DNA from: Streptomyces griseoaurantiacus
GTDB taxonomy: Bacteria > Actinomycetota > Actinomycetes > Streptomycetales > Streptomycetaceae
Assembly (NCBI GenBank): GCA_014656015.1
Contig: BNBP01000041.1
Span: 1-62,636 of the forward strand
Direction of reading: 5' to 3'
DNA: 62,636 nucleotides
The translations under genes and the position numbers were made by a program. How positions within the stretch are numbered: the first letter of the stretch is position 1; the number at the start of each line of letters is the position of its first letter. This document shows, one piece after another, positions 32,516 to 39,836 of the stretch. The notes under the pieces are model-generated. The model was not told the DNA's origin. It searched no databases and saw nothing but the letters and a program-made list of their open reading frames with translations.

Positions 32516-33385
32516 TCACTCCACCTCGCGCTCACGAGAGGTCGACCCCGGCATCGCGGGGTGGCGGGCCAGGATGAAGACGCCGACGACGACCGCGACG
32601 AGGCCGGCCGTCGCCGAGGCGAGCGCCGCCGGAGTGGTGCGCAGGCGGTCGCCCAGGAAGCCGATCCCGCAGGCGATGCCGGCGATGGGTTCCACCGCGG
32701 TCAGCGCGGGCAGCGACATCCGCAACGGCCCCGCCTCGAAGGCGCTCTGCACGAGCATCAGCCCGGTCACCGCGAGCGCGACGATGGTGTACGGCTGCCA
32801 ACTGGTCACCAGTGCCGGGATGCCGCCGTCGGCGAGGATCTGGCTGGAGGTCCGGGTCAGCGCGTCCTGCAGCCCGTACAGCGCGCCCGCCGCCGCGGCA
32901 AGCAAGGGGGGCTCCTCGAAGAACGGCAGGTGCCGGGCGACCGCGATCAGCGCCAGTGCCACGCCGACGACCAGGCCGAACACCAGCCAGTGGCGCAGGG
33001 CACTGACCTCCGTCTCGGTGTCGGCGGGGCGGCCGGCCAGGATGAAGGCGACCACCCCGCCGCTGAGCAGCACCACACCGGTCCACCCGGAGCCGCCCAG
33101 CCGCTCTCCGCTCATCCGGCGGGCCAGCGCCATGGCGAAGAGCAGGTTCGTGGCCAGCAGCGGTTCCACCTTCGACAGGTCGCCCTTGCTGAGCGCGATC
33201 GCGCTCAGGATCTGTCCGGCCACCATGCACCCGATGCCGCCCAGCCAGAGCGGGACCTTCGCCAGGTCCCACAGCAGCCGGAAGGACAGCATGTCGGAGA
33301 CGGGCGCCCGCTCGGCGGCGTGCTGCTGGAGCACGAAGCCGAGGCCGAGCAGACAGGCGGCGATCAGACCGAAGAGGTAGACCAC
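32516..33385 (-). CDS. DMT-superfamily (EamA-like) membrane transporter
   Basis: A 289-residue integral membrane protein with about ten hydrophobic helices arranged as two EamA-like halves. It opens with MVYLFGLIAACLLGLGFVLQ; GSGWTGVVLLSGGVVAFILA and LASATAGLVAVVVGVFILA mark the ends of the halves, and EPIAGIACGIGFLGD is the conserved inner-helix region. Such carriers export metabolites or act as permeases; no substrate can be inferred. GTG 33385 has GGAGGAG ~11 nt upstream. Confidence 0.88.
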   Translation of the reverse strand: MVYLFGLIAACLLGLGFVLQQHAAERAPVSDMLSFRLLWDLAKVPLWLGGIGCMVAGQILSAIALSKGDLSKVEPLLATNLLFAMALARRMSGERLGGSGWTGVVLLSGGVVAFILAGRPADTETEVSALRHWLVFGLVVGVALALIAVARHLPFFEEPPLLAAAAGALYGLQDALTRTSSQILADGGIPALVTSWQPYTIVALAVTGLMLVQSAFEAGPLRMSLPALTAVEPIAGIACGIGFLGDRLRTTPAALASATAGLVAVVVGVFILARHPAMPGSTSREREVE

Positions 33386-33612
33386 GGGCGACTCGCTCCT
33401 CCGTGATGTGTGTCCGTCCCCCCGGTTCCCTTGCGCTCAGTCTCGCCCCCGGAGGCCCGAGCGGGACGCAATGGGGCGCGCGGCGGACATGTCCTATGAT
33501 CACCGCACCTGATCGGGTGCGGTGCGCGCACGGCACCGAGTCGGGTGAGGCGGGGGGCGCGCTTGCCCCTCGACGCAGGAACCACGACGACACACAAGAG
33601 GGTCATTCCGTC

Positions 33613-34503
33613 ATGCCCGACACACCCGTTCCCGCAAAGAACGACGGCGGCTCGCGCTCCCCGCTCCCCGGCCGGGCCGCACCGGCACCGGCACCGGCAC
33701 CGGCACCGGCACCGCAGCCTTTCCAGTACCTCCCGGGCACGCCCGACTCCCCCGTCATCCTCCACATCCCCCACTCCTCGCGGACGATCCCCGAGGACGT
33801 ACGGCGCGGCATCACGCTCGACGACGCCGCGCTCGAGGCGGAGCTGGACCACATCACCGACGCGCACACCGCGGAGATCGCGGCCGCCGCCGTCTCCCGT
33901 TGCGACACCGCACCCTGGCGGTTCGTCAACGGTCTCTCGCGCCTGGTGGTGGACCCCGAGCGGTTCCCGGACGAGCGGGAGGAGATGCTCTCGGTGGGCA
34001 TGGGGGCGGTGTACACGCGGACCACGCACCGCGAGGAACTCCGCCCGGCCTCGTACGAGGGGCAGCCTCTGGTGGAGAGGTACTTCCACCCCTACGCGGC
34101 CGCCATGACCGAGGCGGTCGCCGACCGGCTCGCCGCCGTGGGGCGCGCGGTGATCGTGGACGTCCACTCGTACCCGACCGAGCGCCTGCCCTACGAACTC
34201 CACGGCGAGGGCCCCCGCCCGCCGGTCTGCCTCGGCCGCGACGCCTTCCACACTCCCGACGCGCTCCTCTCCCGCGCGGAGAAGGCCTTCGCCCGCTTCG
34301 GCGGCACGGGGATCGACAGCCCGTTCGCGGGCACGTACGTCCCCCTGCGGTACTACGGACAGGACCCCCGAGTCACCGCACTGATGATCGAGATCCGCCG
34401 CGACGTCTACATGACGGAACCGGGCGGCCCGTACGGCCCGGGGCTCGACGCCCTCGGGGAAGCACTGGCGGAACTGGCGGACGCGGCCGGGCGCACCGCC
34501 TGA
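33613..34503 (+). CDS. N-formylglutamate amidohydrolase-like protein
   Basis: Zinc hydrolase of the HutG-like FGase family, which releases formate from N-formylglutamate in histidine degradation; other members act on related acyl amino acids. Visible features are ILHIPHSSRTIPEDVR, HITDAHTAE, FVNGLSRLVVDPERF, VIVDVHSYP and VCLGRDAFHT. An N-terminal Ala-Pro repeat (APAPAPAPAP, coded by a GCACCG repeat) precedes the domain. ATG 33613 follows GAGGG. No other hut genes are nearby. A 22-bp tandem repeat runs across its stop codon. Confidence 0.88.
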   Translation: MPDTPVPAKNDGGSRSPLPGRAAPAPAPAPAPAPQPFQYLPGTPDSPVILHIPHSSRTIPEDVRRGITLDDAALEAELDHITDAHTAEIAAAAVSRCDTAPWRFVNGLSRLVVDPERFPDEREEMLSVGMGAVYTRTTHREELRPASYEGQPLVERYFHPYAAAMTEAVADRLAAVGRAVIVDVHSYPTERLPYELHGEGPRPPVCLGRDAFHTPDALLSRAEKAFARFGGTGIDSPFAGTYVPLRYYGQDPRVTALMIEIRRDVYMTEPGGPYGPGLDALGEALAELADAAGRTA

Positions 34504-34601
34504 GAGTGCCGAGCGCACGGCCTGAGACTGCCAGGCGCACGGCCTGAGAGCGCCGGGCACACCGCCTGAGACTGCCGGGTGCACCGCCCGACTCTCCGGC
34601 C
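34492..34601. repeat. 22-bp tandem repeats spanning the amidohydrolase stop
   Basis: Units begin at 34492, 34514, 34536, 34558 and, diverged, 34580. The first unit holds the last codons and the TGA of the amidohydrolase gene; each later unit repeats the same CGCACGGCCTGAGA core. The array seems to have grown from the gene's own 3' end. Confidence 0.8.
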
Positions 34602-34604
34602 GCC

Positions 34605-34655
34605 CCCCGGCGGAGGGATTCCCGGGTCAACTCCCCGGGAATCCCTCCGCCGGGG
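34605..34655. terminator. Perfect 22-bp stem hairpin between convergent genes
   Basis: Arms 34605-34626 and 34634-34655 are exact reverse complements, with a 7-nt loop (34627-34633). The loop contains the stop codon of the convergent MFS gene (34627-34629), and the right arm encodes its last residues. A strong bidirectional terminator that reaches into coding sequence. Confidence 0.85.
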
Positions 34656-36069
34656 ACACCACACCGGCATCCGGTGCCGGGCGGTGGACGGCACCGTCCG
34701 GCACGGGCACGCGGTGGGGGAAGCGGACGCGGAGGGCGAGGGCGGCGAGTGCCGCGGCCAGGACGGTGACGGCGGCCAGCACCAGCGCCCGCCGGTAGCC
34801 GTGGTGCAGCAGGGGCGCCGCGACGAGGGGGCCGAGGACCTGCCCCACGGAGTAGCCGGCGGTCAGCAGCCCCACGGCGCGCGGGAAGCGCAGATGGGTG
34901 CCGATGCTCAGCGCGAGCGTGCTCACACCGATGAAGGTGGCGCCGAAGAGGGTCGCGGAGACCAGCGCGGCGACGACCGTGCCGGACAGCGCGGGCAGGG
35001 CGACACCCACGGCCTGCACCAGCAGCGCGGCCGACAGCAGGGTCGGTCGGGACCGGCGCCGACCGAGTCCGGTCCACAGGGCGGCGGAGGGAACGGCGGC
35101 CAGGCCGACGAGCACCCAGGCGCCGCTGCCGATCCAGCCGGGCGAGTTCTTCTCGACGGCCGCGACCAGGAAGGTCCCGGCGATGATGTAGCCGACGCCT
35201 TCGAGCGTGTACGACACGAACAGGGCGGCGAACCAGCGAGAGGTACCCGCCTCCGCGGGGTGCCCGGCGTCGGGGCCGGCCGCCCTCGCCCGCCCGGCAT
35301 CCGCGCGGTCCGCTCTCCCACCCGACGCCGGCGCCTCCGGCCCCGCATCCGTCCCCCCGGACGCCGGCTCCTCGGGCACCGGGCCCACGGACTCCGGGCC
35401 CACGGCCGCCGACCCCACGGACACCGTCCGTGTCACGGCCTCGGGCCGCAGCCCCCACGCTCCCGCGCCGAGCACCGCCGCGAGTGCCGCGGCGGCCCAC
35501 CATGCCGTGCGCCAGTCGCCCGCCGAGCGGAGGGCCAGCACCAGCAGCCCCGACAGGGCGATACCGGTCCCGACCCCGCCGAACGCCCACCCCGGCAGAT
35601 GCGCCGGATGCTCTCGGAGACGGCTGAGCAGGGAACTCGCGGCGATGACGAAGACCAGCGCGCTGAACACCCCCGCGCCCAGCCGGAGCAGCAGCCACAC
35701 CGCGGTGCTGTGTGTCAGCGGCATGGCGGCGAGCGAGGCGACCAGCGCCGCCAGCGCGCCGCGCAGCGCGGCCCGGGAGCGCACCAGCCGCGGCAGGAAC
35801 GTCCCGGCGAGGGCGCCGACCAGGTAGCCCACGTAGTTGGCGGTGGCCAGACGCGCGCCCGCGCCGGTGGTCAGTCCGGCCTGGGCGTGCATCAGCGGCA
35901 GGATCGGTGTGTAGACGAAGCGGCCGACACCCATTCCGGCCGCGAGCGCCGCCCCGGCCCGGAGGACGTGCGCCCACGGGGAGTCCGGGGCCCACCGGGT
36001 ACGGCCCGCGGCGCGGGGGCGCGCGGGTGCCGGGGCAACGTCCGGGGCGGGGTGCTGCTGCCTTTCCAT
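34627..36069 (-). CDS. MFS transporter, YbfB/YjiJ type
   Basis: A 480-residue major-facilitator permease with 12 predicted helices. Typical features are LRAGAALAAGMGVGRFVYTP in helix 1, LATANYVGYLVGALAGTFLP in helix 2, and the RLREHPAHLPGWAFGGVGTG loop. A long Ala/Gly/Pro/Asp-rich linker (~60 residues) joins the two six-helix halves. ATG 36069 is chosen because the upstream in-frame extension is not hydrophobic and lacks family character. Substrate unknown. Confidence 0.88.
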   Translation of the reverse strand: MERQQHPAPDVAPAPARPRAAGRTRWAPDSPWAHVLRAGAALAAGMGVGRFVYTPILPLMHAQAGLTTGAGARLATANYVGYLVGALAGTFLPRLVRSRAALRGALAALVASLAAMPLTHSTAVWLLLRLGAGVFSALVFVIAASSLLSRLREHPAHLPGWAFGGVGTGIALSGLLVLALRSAGDWRTAWWAAAALAAVLGAGAWGLRPEAVTRTVSVGSAAVGPESVGPVPEEPASGGTDAGPEAPASGGRADRADAGRARAAGPDAGHPAEAGTSRWFAALFVSYTLEGVGYIIAGTFLVAAVEKNSPGWIGSGAWVLVGLAAVPSAALWTGLGRRRSRPTLLSAALLVQAVGVALPALSGTVVAALVSATLFGATFIGVSTLALSIGTHLRFPRAVGLLTAGYSVGQVLGPLVAAPLLHHGYRRALVLAAVTVLAAALAALALRVRFPHRVPVPDGAVHRPAPDAGVVSPAEGFPGS

Positions 36070-36146
36070 GGTCCCAGCGTGGAGGACCGGCCCAGGCGTA
36101 CGCCAGGACCGGTTTCCTCGGTGCTGGGAGGTCCGGCCTCCCACCG

Positions 36147-36518
36147 TCAGTCGAGCCTGGTCACCTGGTAGTGGGCCAGGGACCACTGTCCGGCCTCGCG
36201 GGTGAGGACGACGGACAGCGTGACGTGAAGGTCGGGCCGGTCGGTGAACGTGAAGTCCACGCCGAGGTACCCGAGCAGGACGTCGTCCGCGAGGGCACGC
36301 GTCTCGAGCACCTCGTACACGGCCCCCAGTCCGGCCGGCTGGGACGCGTAGTACTCGGCGACCCCCTGCCGGCCGACGCTGTAGGGGTGCAGCCCCTGGA
36401 AGACGGCGTCCTCCCGGAAGAGGGCGGCCACCTCCTCCGGCTCGTGGGCGTCGACCGCGGCCTCCCAGCGGTCCATGACGTCCCGCAGGACGGTCTCCTG
36501 TGCGGCTGTCACGGTCAT
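36147..36518 (-). CDS. SnoaL/NTF2-like protein (SgcJ/EcaC type)
   Basis: A 123-residue alpha+beta barrel protein with VLRDVMDRWEAAVDAHEPEE, VAALFREDAVFQGLHPYSVG, REGVAEYY-type (RQGVAEYYASQP), and a strand-rich C-terminus ending LAHYQVTRLD. Members with this pattern are uncharacterised or are polyketide-pathway accessory proteins. AGGAGAGGAG precedes ATG 36518. It is 98 nt downstream of the SDR gene on the same strand and likely shares its operon. Confidence 0.85.
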   Translation of the reverse strand: MTVTAAQETVLRDVMDRWEAAVDAHEPEEVAALFREDAVFQGLHPYSVGRQGVAEYYASQPAGLGAVYEVLETRALADDVLLGYLGVDFTFTDRPDLHVTLSVVLTREAGQWSLAHYQVTRLD

Positions 36519-36548
36519 CGCGTCACTCCTCTCCTGTCGCATGCCGCG

Positions 36549-36608
36549 GGTACCACTCGCCTGTCTTCGGTACCACTCGCGTGTCTTCGGTATCACTCGT
36601 GTGTCCGG
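36549..36608. repeat. Three 20-bp tandem repeats between SDR and SnoaL-like genes
   Basis: Units at 36549, 36569 and 36589 of GGTACCACTCGCGTGTCTTC type; the first two differ at one base, the third at several. It sits within the intergenic part of the putative operon, upstream of the SnoaL-like gene's ribosome site. Confidence 0.8.
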
Positions 36609-36616
36609 TGCGGCGG

Positions 36617-37375
36617 TCAGTGGCCCGCGCTCTGACCACCGTCGACGTGCAGGATCTCGCCGGTGACGAACGGCGCGTTCTCGAGGTAGAGGACGGCGTC
36701 GACGATGTCGCCGATCTCGCCCATCCGCCCGACCGGGTGCAGGGCGGCGTACGTCGCGAAGTTCTCCTCCGCGTGCATCGGCGTCCTGATGATGCCCAGC
36801 GCGACCGCGTTGCTGCGGATGCCGCGCCCCGCGTACTCGATGGCCAGCGCCTTGGTGGCGGACTGCAGTCCGCCCTTGGTGAGGGAGGCAAGCACCGAGG
36901 GCACCGCGGCGAAGGCGTGGTCGACCAGGCTGGTGCTGATCTGGACGACGTGACCGCCACCCTGCCGGAGCATCTGTCCGACGGCGAGCTGGGTGAGGCG
37001 GAAGAACCCGCCGAGGTTGACCCCGGTGACCGCGTCGTAGTCCTCGCGCGTGTACTCGGTGAACGGCTTGGCGACGAAGAGACCGGCGTTGTTGACCAGG
37101 GTGTCGATCCGCCCGAACCTCTCGATCGCGGCGGCCGCCACGCGCTCGGCGGTGTCCGGGTCGGCGATGTCGCCCCGGACGGTGACGAGGTCCGGCTCGT
37201 CGGAGGCGGCGATGGTCCGCGAGGTGGCGACGACGGCGAAGCCGAGCTTGCGGTAGGCCTCCACGAGACCGGCGCCGATGCCCTGGGAGGCACCGGTGAC
37301 GACGGCGACCTTCTTGCCGGAGCCGTTCGCGGTGCTCGTGGTGTCCGTGGTGTCTGTGGTGTTCACGGTGTTCAT
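36617..37375 (-). CDS. SDR-family oxidoreductase lacking the catalytic tyrosine
   Basis: A 252-residue classical-type short-chain dehydrogenase: cofactor motif VVTGASQGIGAG, structural NNAG, strand with Ser (VVQISTSLVDH). At the YxxxK position the sequence is ASLTK (PSVLASLTKGGLQ), so Lys is kept and Tyr is replaced by Ala. The C-terminal GEILHVDGGQSAGH is typical. The first ~18 residues are a Thr/Asn repeat encoded by a 9-bp repeat. AAGGA precedes the ATG. Divergent from a LysR gene starting 230 nt away, its likely regulator. Confidence 0.9.
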   Translation of the reverse strand: MNTVNTTDTTDTTSTANGSGKKVAVVTGASQGIGAGLVEAYRKLGFAVVATSRTIAASDEPDLVTVRGDIADPDTAERVAAAAIERFGRIDTLVNNAGLFVAKPFTEYTREDYDAVTGVNLGGFFRLTQLAVGQMLRQGGGHVVQISTSLVDHAFAAVPSVLASLTKGGLQSATKALAIEYAGRGIRSNAVALGIIRTPMHAEENFATYAALHPVGRMGEIGDIVDAVLYLENAPFVTGEILHVDGGQSAGH

Positions 37376-37604
37376 GGAAGTCCTTCTTCGCTCTCGGGGT
37401 GTCTCGGTGGTGGTGCGGCCGGCCGTCCTTGCCGACCGGCCCTCGCTCCAACCGGACGACCGCCCCTCCCATTTCCCGCGCTTCCGACGCCGGTCGGCCG
37501 ATCCACCCCCTCTGACCTGCTGTGAGAGCCTGTGGCTATCAGGTGGGAGGGAACAGGTCGCGCGCACGGCCCGGGGCGGGGCCTCTCGCCCGCCGATCCG
37601 TACG

Positions 37605-38570
37605 ATGGCCTCCGTGGAGTTGCGTCAGTTGCGGTACTTCGTCGCGGTGGCCGAGGAGCTGAGCTTCGGGCGGGCCGCGAAGCGGCTGCTCATCGCCGGG
37701 CCGTCCCTGTCCCAGCAGATCAAGGCGCTCGAACGCGACCTCGGTGTGCGGCTGTTCGACCGCGACCGCCGCTCGGTCGCCCTCGCCCCGGCCGGCGCGG
37801 CCCTGCTCCCGTACGCCCAGGACCTGCTCGAACGCGCCGACGACCTGCGCGGCCGGGCCGCCCGGATCGCCGGCTCGGAGATCGTCCGGCTCGGGTACGT
37901 CAACTGGCTGCCGCCGGACCTGACCGCCCGCACGTCGGCGGTGGCACGGGTGCACGTCGACACCTGGGTCGCGCCCTCCCACGCCCAGGCGGCACGGGTC
38001 GCGGACGGCAGCCTCGACCTCGCGGTGTGCTGGGTGCGCCGCCAGGACCTGGCGGGCCACGGGCTGGAGGCGCGACTCCTCGGCGCGGACCGCCTGTACG
38101 CGGTCGCCACGCGCCTGGCGGACCAGGAGGTCCGCGCCCGGGACGTCGTCGTCCTGCTGGACAGCGACGTCACGACGTGGTCCTCCTGGAACGCCTACGC
38201 CGAGGAGCTGACCCGGGCCACCGGCGCCCGTGCCGCGCACATCACCGACGGCGGCCTCACCGGACCGGCCTTCTACGAGCACGTACGCCGTTCCCGCCGC
38301 CCGGTCCTCAACTCCCCCAAGACGCAGACGGCTCCGCTGCCGCCCGACCTGGTCGCCCGCCCCGTGACGGACCCGAAGGTCTACTGGACGTGGTCACTGG
38401 TGTGGCGGCGCGAGGAGACCCGCGAGGCCGTGCTCCGCACCGTCGACGCACTCACGGAGCACGTCGACGGCCCCGACGGCCCCGGCGCCCTCGGCCTGAC
38501 CGCCCCGGACGCATGGCTCCCCGAGGACGACCCCCACGCACAGCGGGGCCCGGGCTCCGGCTCCGGGTGA
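37605..38570 (+). CDS. LysR-family transcriptional regulator
   Basis: The winged HTH VELRQLRYFVAVAEELSFGR with the recognition segment PSLSQQIKALERDLGVRLFD is canonical; the effector domain begins near residue 90 (VRLGYVNWLPPDLTAR). 321 residues, slightly long owing to a Gly/Pro-rich C-terminus. ATG 37605 or GTG 37614 may be the start. It is divergent from the SDR/SnoaL-like pair, which it probably controls. Confidence 0.92.
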   Translation: MASVELRQLRYFVAVAEELSFGRAAKRLLIAGPSLSQQIKALERDLGVRLFDRDRRSVALAPAGAALLPYAQDLLERADDLRGRAARIAGSEIVRLGYVNWLPPDLTARTSAVARVHVDTWVAPSHAQAARVADGSLDLAVCWVRRQDLAGHGLEARLLGADRLYAVATRLADQEVRARDVVVLLDSDVTTWSSWNAYAEELTRATGARAAHITDGGLTGPAFYEHVRRSRRPVLNSPKTQTAPLPPDLVARPVTDPKVYWTWSLVWRREETREAVLRTVDALTEHVDGPDGPGALGLTAPDAWLPEDDPHAQRGPGSGSG

Positions 38571-39001
38571 CGGCGTCGGCGCCGACCGCGGTGGCGAGGC
38601 GTGAGCTCAGGCGGCAGTGCCGCGCAGATGCGGCAGCAGCGCCTCGAAGGCGGCCCGGCCCTGCGCCGACTCGCCGTCTCCCAGCGGGTGCCCCACTCTT
38701 CGCCGCGGAACGGGGGCCCATGGCCTTCCCCGGCCCAGAAGAGGCAGCGATGGCCTCGTGCGCACGTCACCGCGTACTCAGTGCGCTGCCGCACTGTGAG
38801 GGATGAGTGATCTGTACGGCCCCATGACGGAGACGCTGTCCTTGCCATCAGCCCGTTGCCCCAGCCGTGACTCCTGATCGCCATACCTGATCCGGGGCTC
38901 GTCGTCGATGCTGGACGGCTCGAGCTCGGGGCCGGCGGCGCCCAGGGGGCCAGGCCCTTTCCGGGCCGGGGTGAGGTTCGGCCGGATCGATGGCAGGTCG
39001 G
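38571..39001. other. 431-bp region with possible gene remnants
   Basis: No complete gene is supported. On the minus strand a reading frame ending at 38607 gives VGHPLGDGESAQGRAAFEAL then LPHLRGTAA and stop, which looks like the C-terminus of a real protein without its front. A second minus-strand frame (38780-38990) reads PELEPSSIDDEPRIRYGDQE without an obvious start or family. Both could be decayed gene ends; neither is certain. Confidence 0.35.
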
Positions 39002-39511
39002 CTAGGGCACCTTGGCGGCCAAGGGGAGGTCGCGCTGATACCAAGTGCCTGACTTGCCGCCGAGGTCGGCCGGGGTGGCAGGGCCGACCGGGACGAATCC
39101 GGCCTTGGTGAGGACTCTCCGGGATGCGACGTTGTCGTGTGAGGTGGCCGCCCGCAGTGTGCGCAGGCCGTGCGTCGCCGGCGCCGTCCGGCACAGCTCC
39201 CTTACGGTCGCGGTCGCCAGGCCGCGGCCGGCGGCCTGCTCCGCGACGCGGTAGCCGAGTCTGGCGGTGCCGTTCTCCAGGTCGTACAGGTTGAACCTGC
39301 CGAGTACCGAGCCGTCCTCGGCGATGAGCGCGTAGAAGGCGCAGCCGCCGGCCTCCTGCTCGGCCAGCAAGGCGTTGTACCGGTCGGTGAACCGGTCGAA
39401 GAAGTCGTCGCCGCGGTCGGAGATCGAGCCGGCGAAGTAGGTGCGGTTGGCCAGCTCGAAGGCGAGAACCGCCGGGGCGTGGCCGGCATGCAGCCGCTTC
39501 AGCTCGGGCAT
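39002..39511 (-). CDS. GNAT-family N-acetyltransferase
   Basis: A 169-residue acetyl-CoA-dependent acyltransferase, RimJ/RimL-like. It has MPELKRLHAGHAPAVLAFEL, the strand YALIAEDGSVLGRFNLYDLE, the acetyl-CoA pyrophosphate loop QAAGRGLATATV, and SHDNVASRRVLTKAGFVPVG. The acceptor (protein N-terminus or small amine) is unknown. Last chromosomal gene before the defence island; a strong hairpin follows its upstream side at 39589. Confidence 0.9.
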   Translation of the reverse strand: MPELKRLHAGHAPAVLAFELANRTYFAGSISDRGDDFFDRFTDRYNALLAEQEAGGCAFYALIAEDGSVLGRFNLYDLENGTARLGYRVAEQAAGRGLATATVRELCRTAPATHGLRTLRAATSHDNVASRRVLTKAGFVPVGPATPADLGGKSGTWYQRDLPLAAKVP

Positions 39512-39588
39512 CGCCCGACTCTACCCGGACCGCGCGCTGAGGCGACCTGGGTTTCCGCGGGGCAGGAAGCCCCAAGGCTTCGGCGTGA

Positions 39589-39630
39589 CGCGAAGAGGGC
39601 CACGACCCTCAGGTCGTGGCCCTCTTCGCG
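39589..39630. terminator. Perfect 19-bp hairpin at the island edge
   Basis: CGCGAAGAGGGCCACGACC / its exact complement (39589-39607, 39612-39630) around a CTCA loop. It lies upstream of the GNAT gene and 200 nt from the pPIWI-RE 3' end, so it probably blocks readthrough from the island. The 39631-39780 stretch beyond it is comparatively AT-rich and shows no gene. Confidence 0.75.
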
Positions 39631-39785
39631 TATCGATCCAGCAAGTGGGACGTTCACGAGTTCCCTTGACCAGGCACAACAGGACTAATTGATGTTGAGG
39701 TTCCCGCGGCCCGCAAGATCACTCCCCGAGAGCATGCAGCATTTATTGAACCCGCACTTACGCCCCTGAGGTAGTAGGGGCCTTA

Positions 39786-39831
39786 CCCGCTGAGGAGACG
39801 AGGGGTGAGACTCCCTCGACTCCTCAGCGGG
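39786..39831 (-). terminator. Hairpin terminator of the pPIWI-RE operon
   Basis: CCCGCTGAGGAG (39786-39797) pairs with CTCCTCAGCGGG (39820-39831); inside, CGAGGG/CCCTCG adds a further 6 bp after a small internal mismatch. It begins 5 nt beyond the pPIWI-RE stop codon. Confidence 0.8.
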
Positions 39832-39836
39832 AAGCT

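Noticed and set aside
39631..39780. Attachment site or tRNA at the island edge
   Set aside because: No tRNA fold or direct repeat shared with the right-hand end of the window could be found, and no integrase gene is present.
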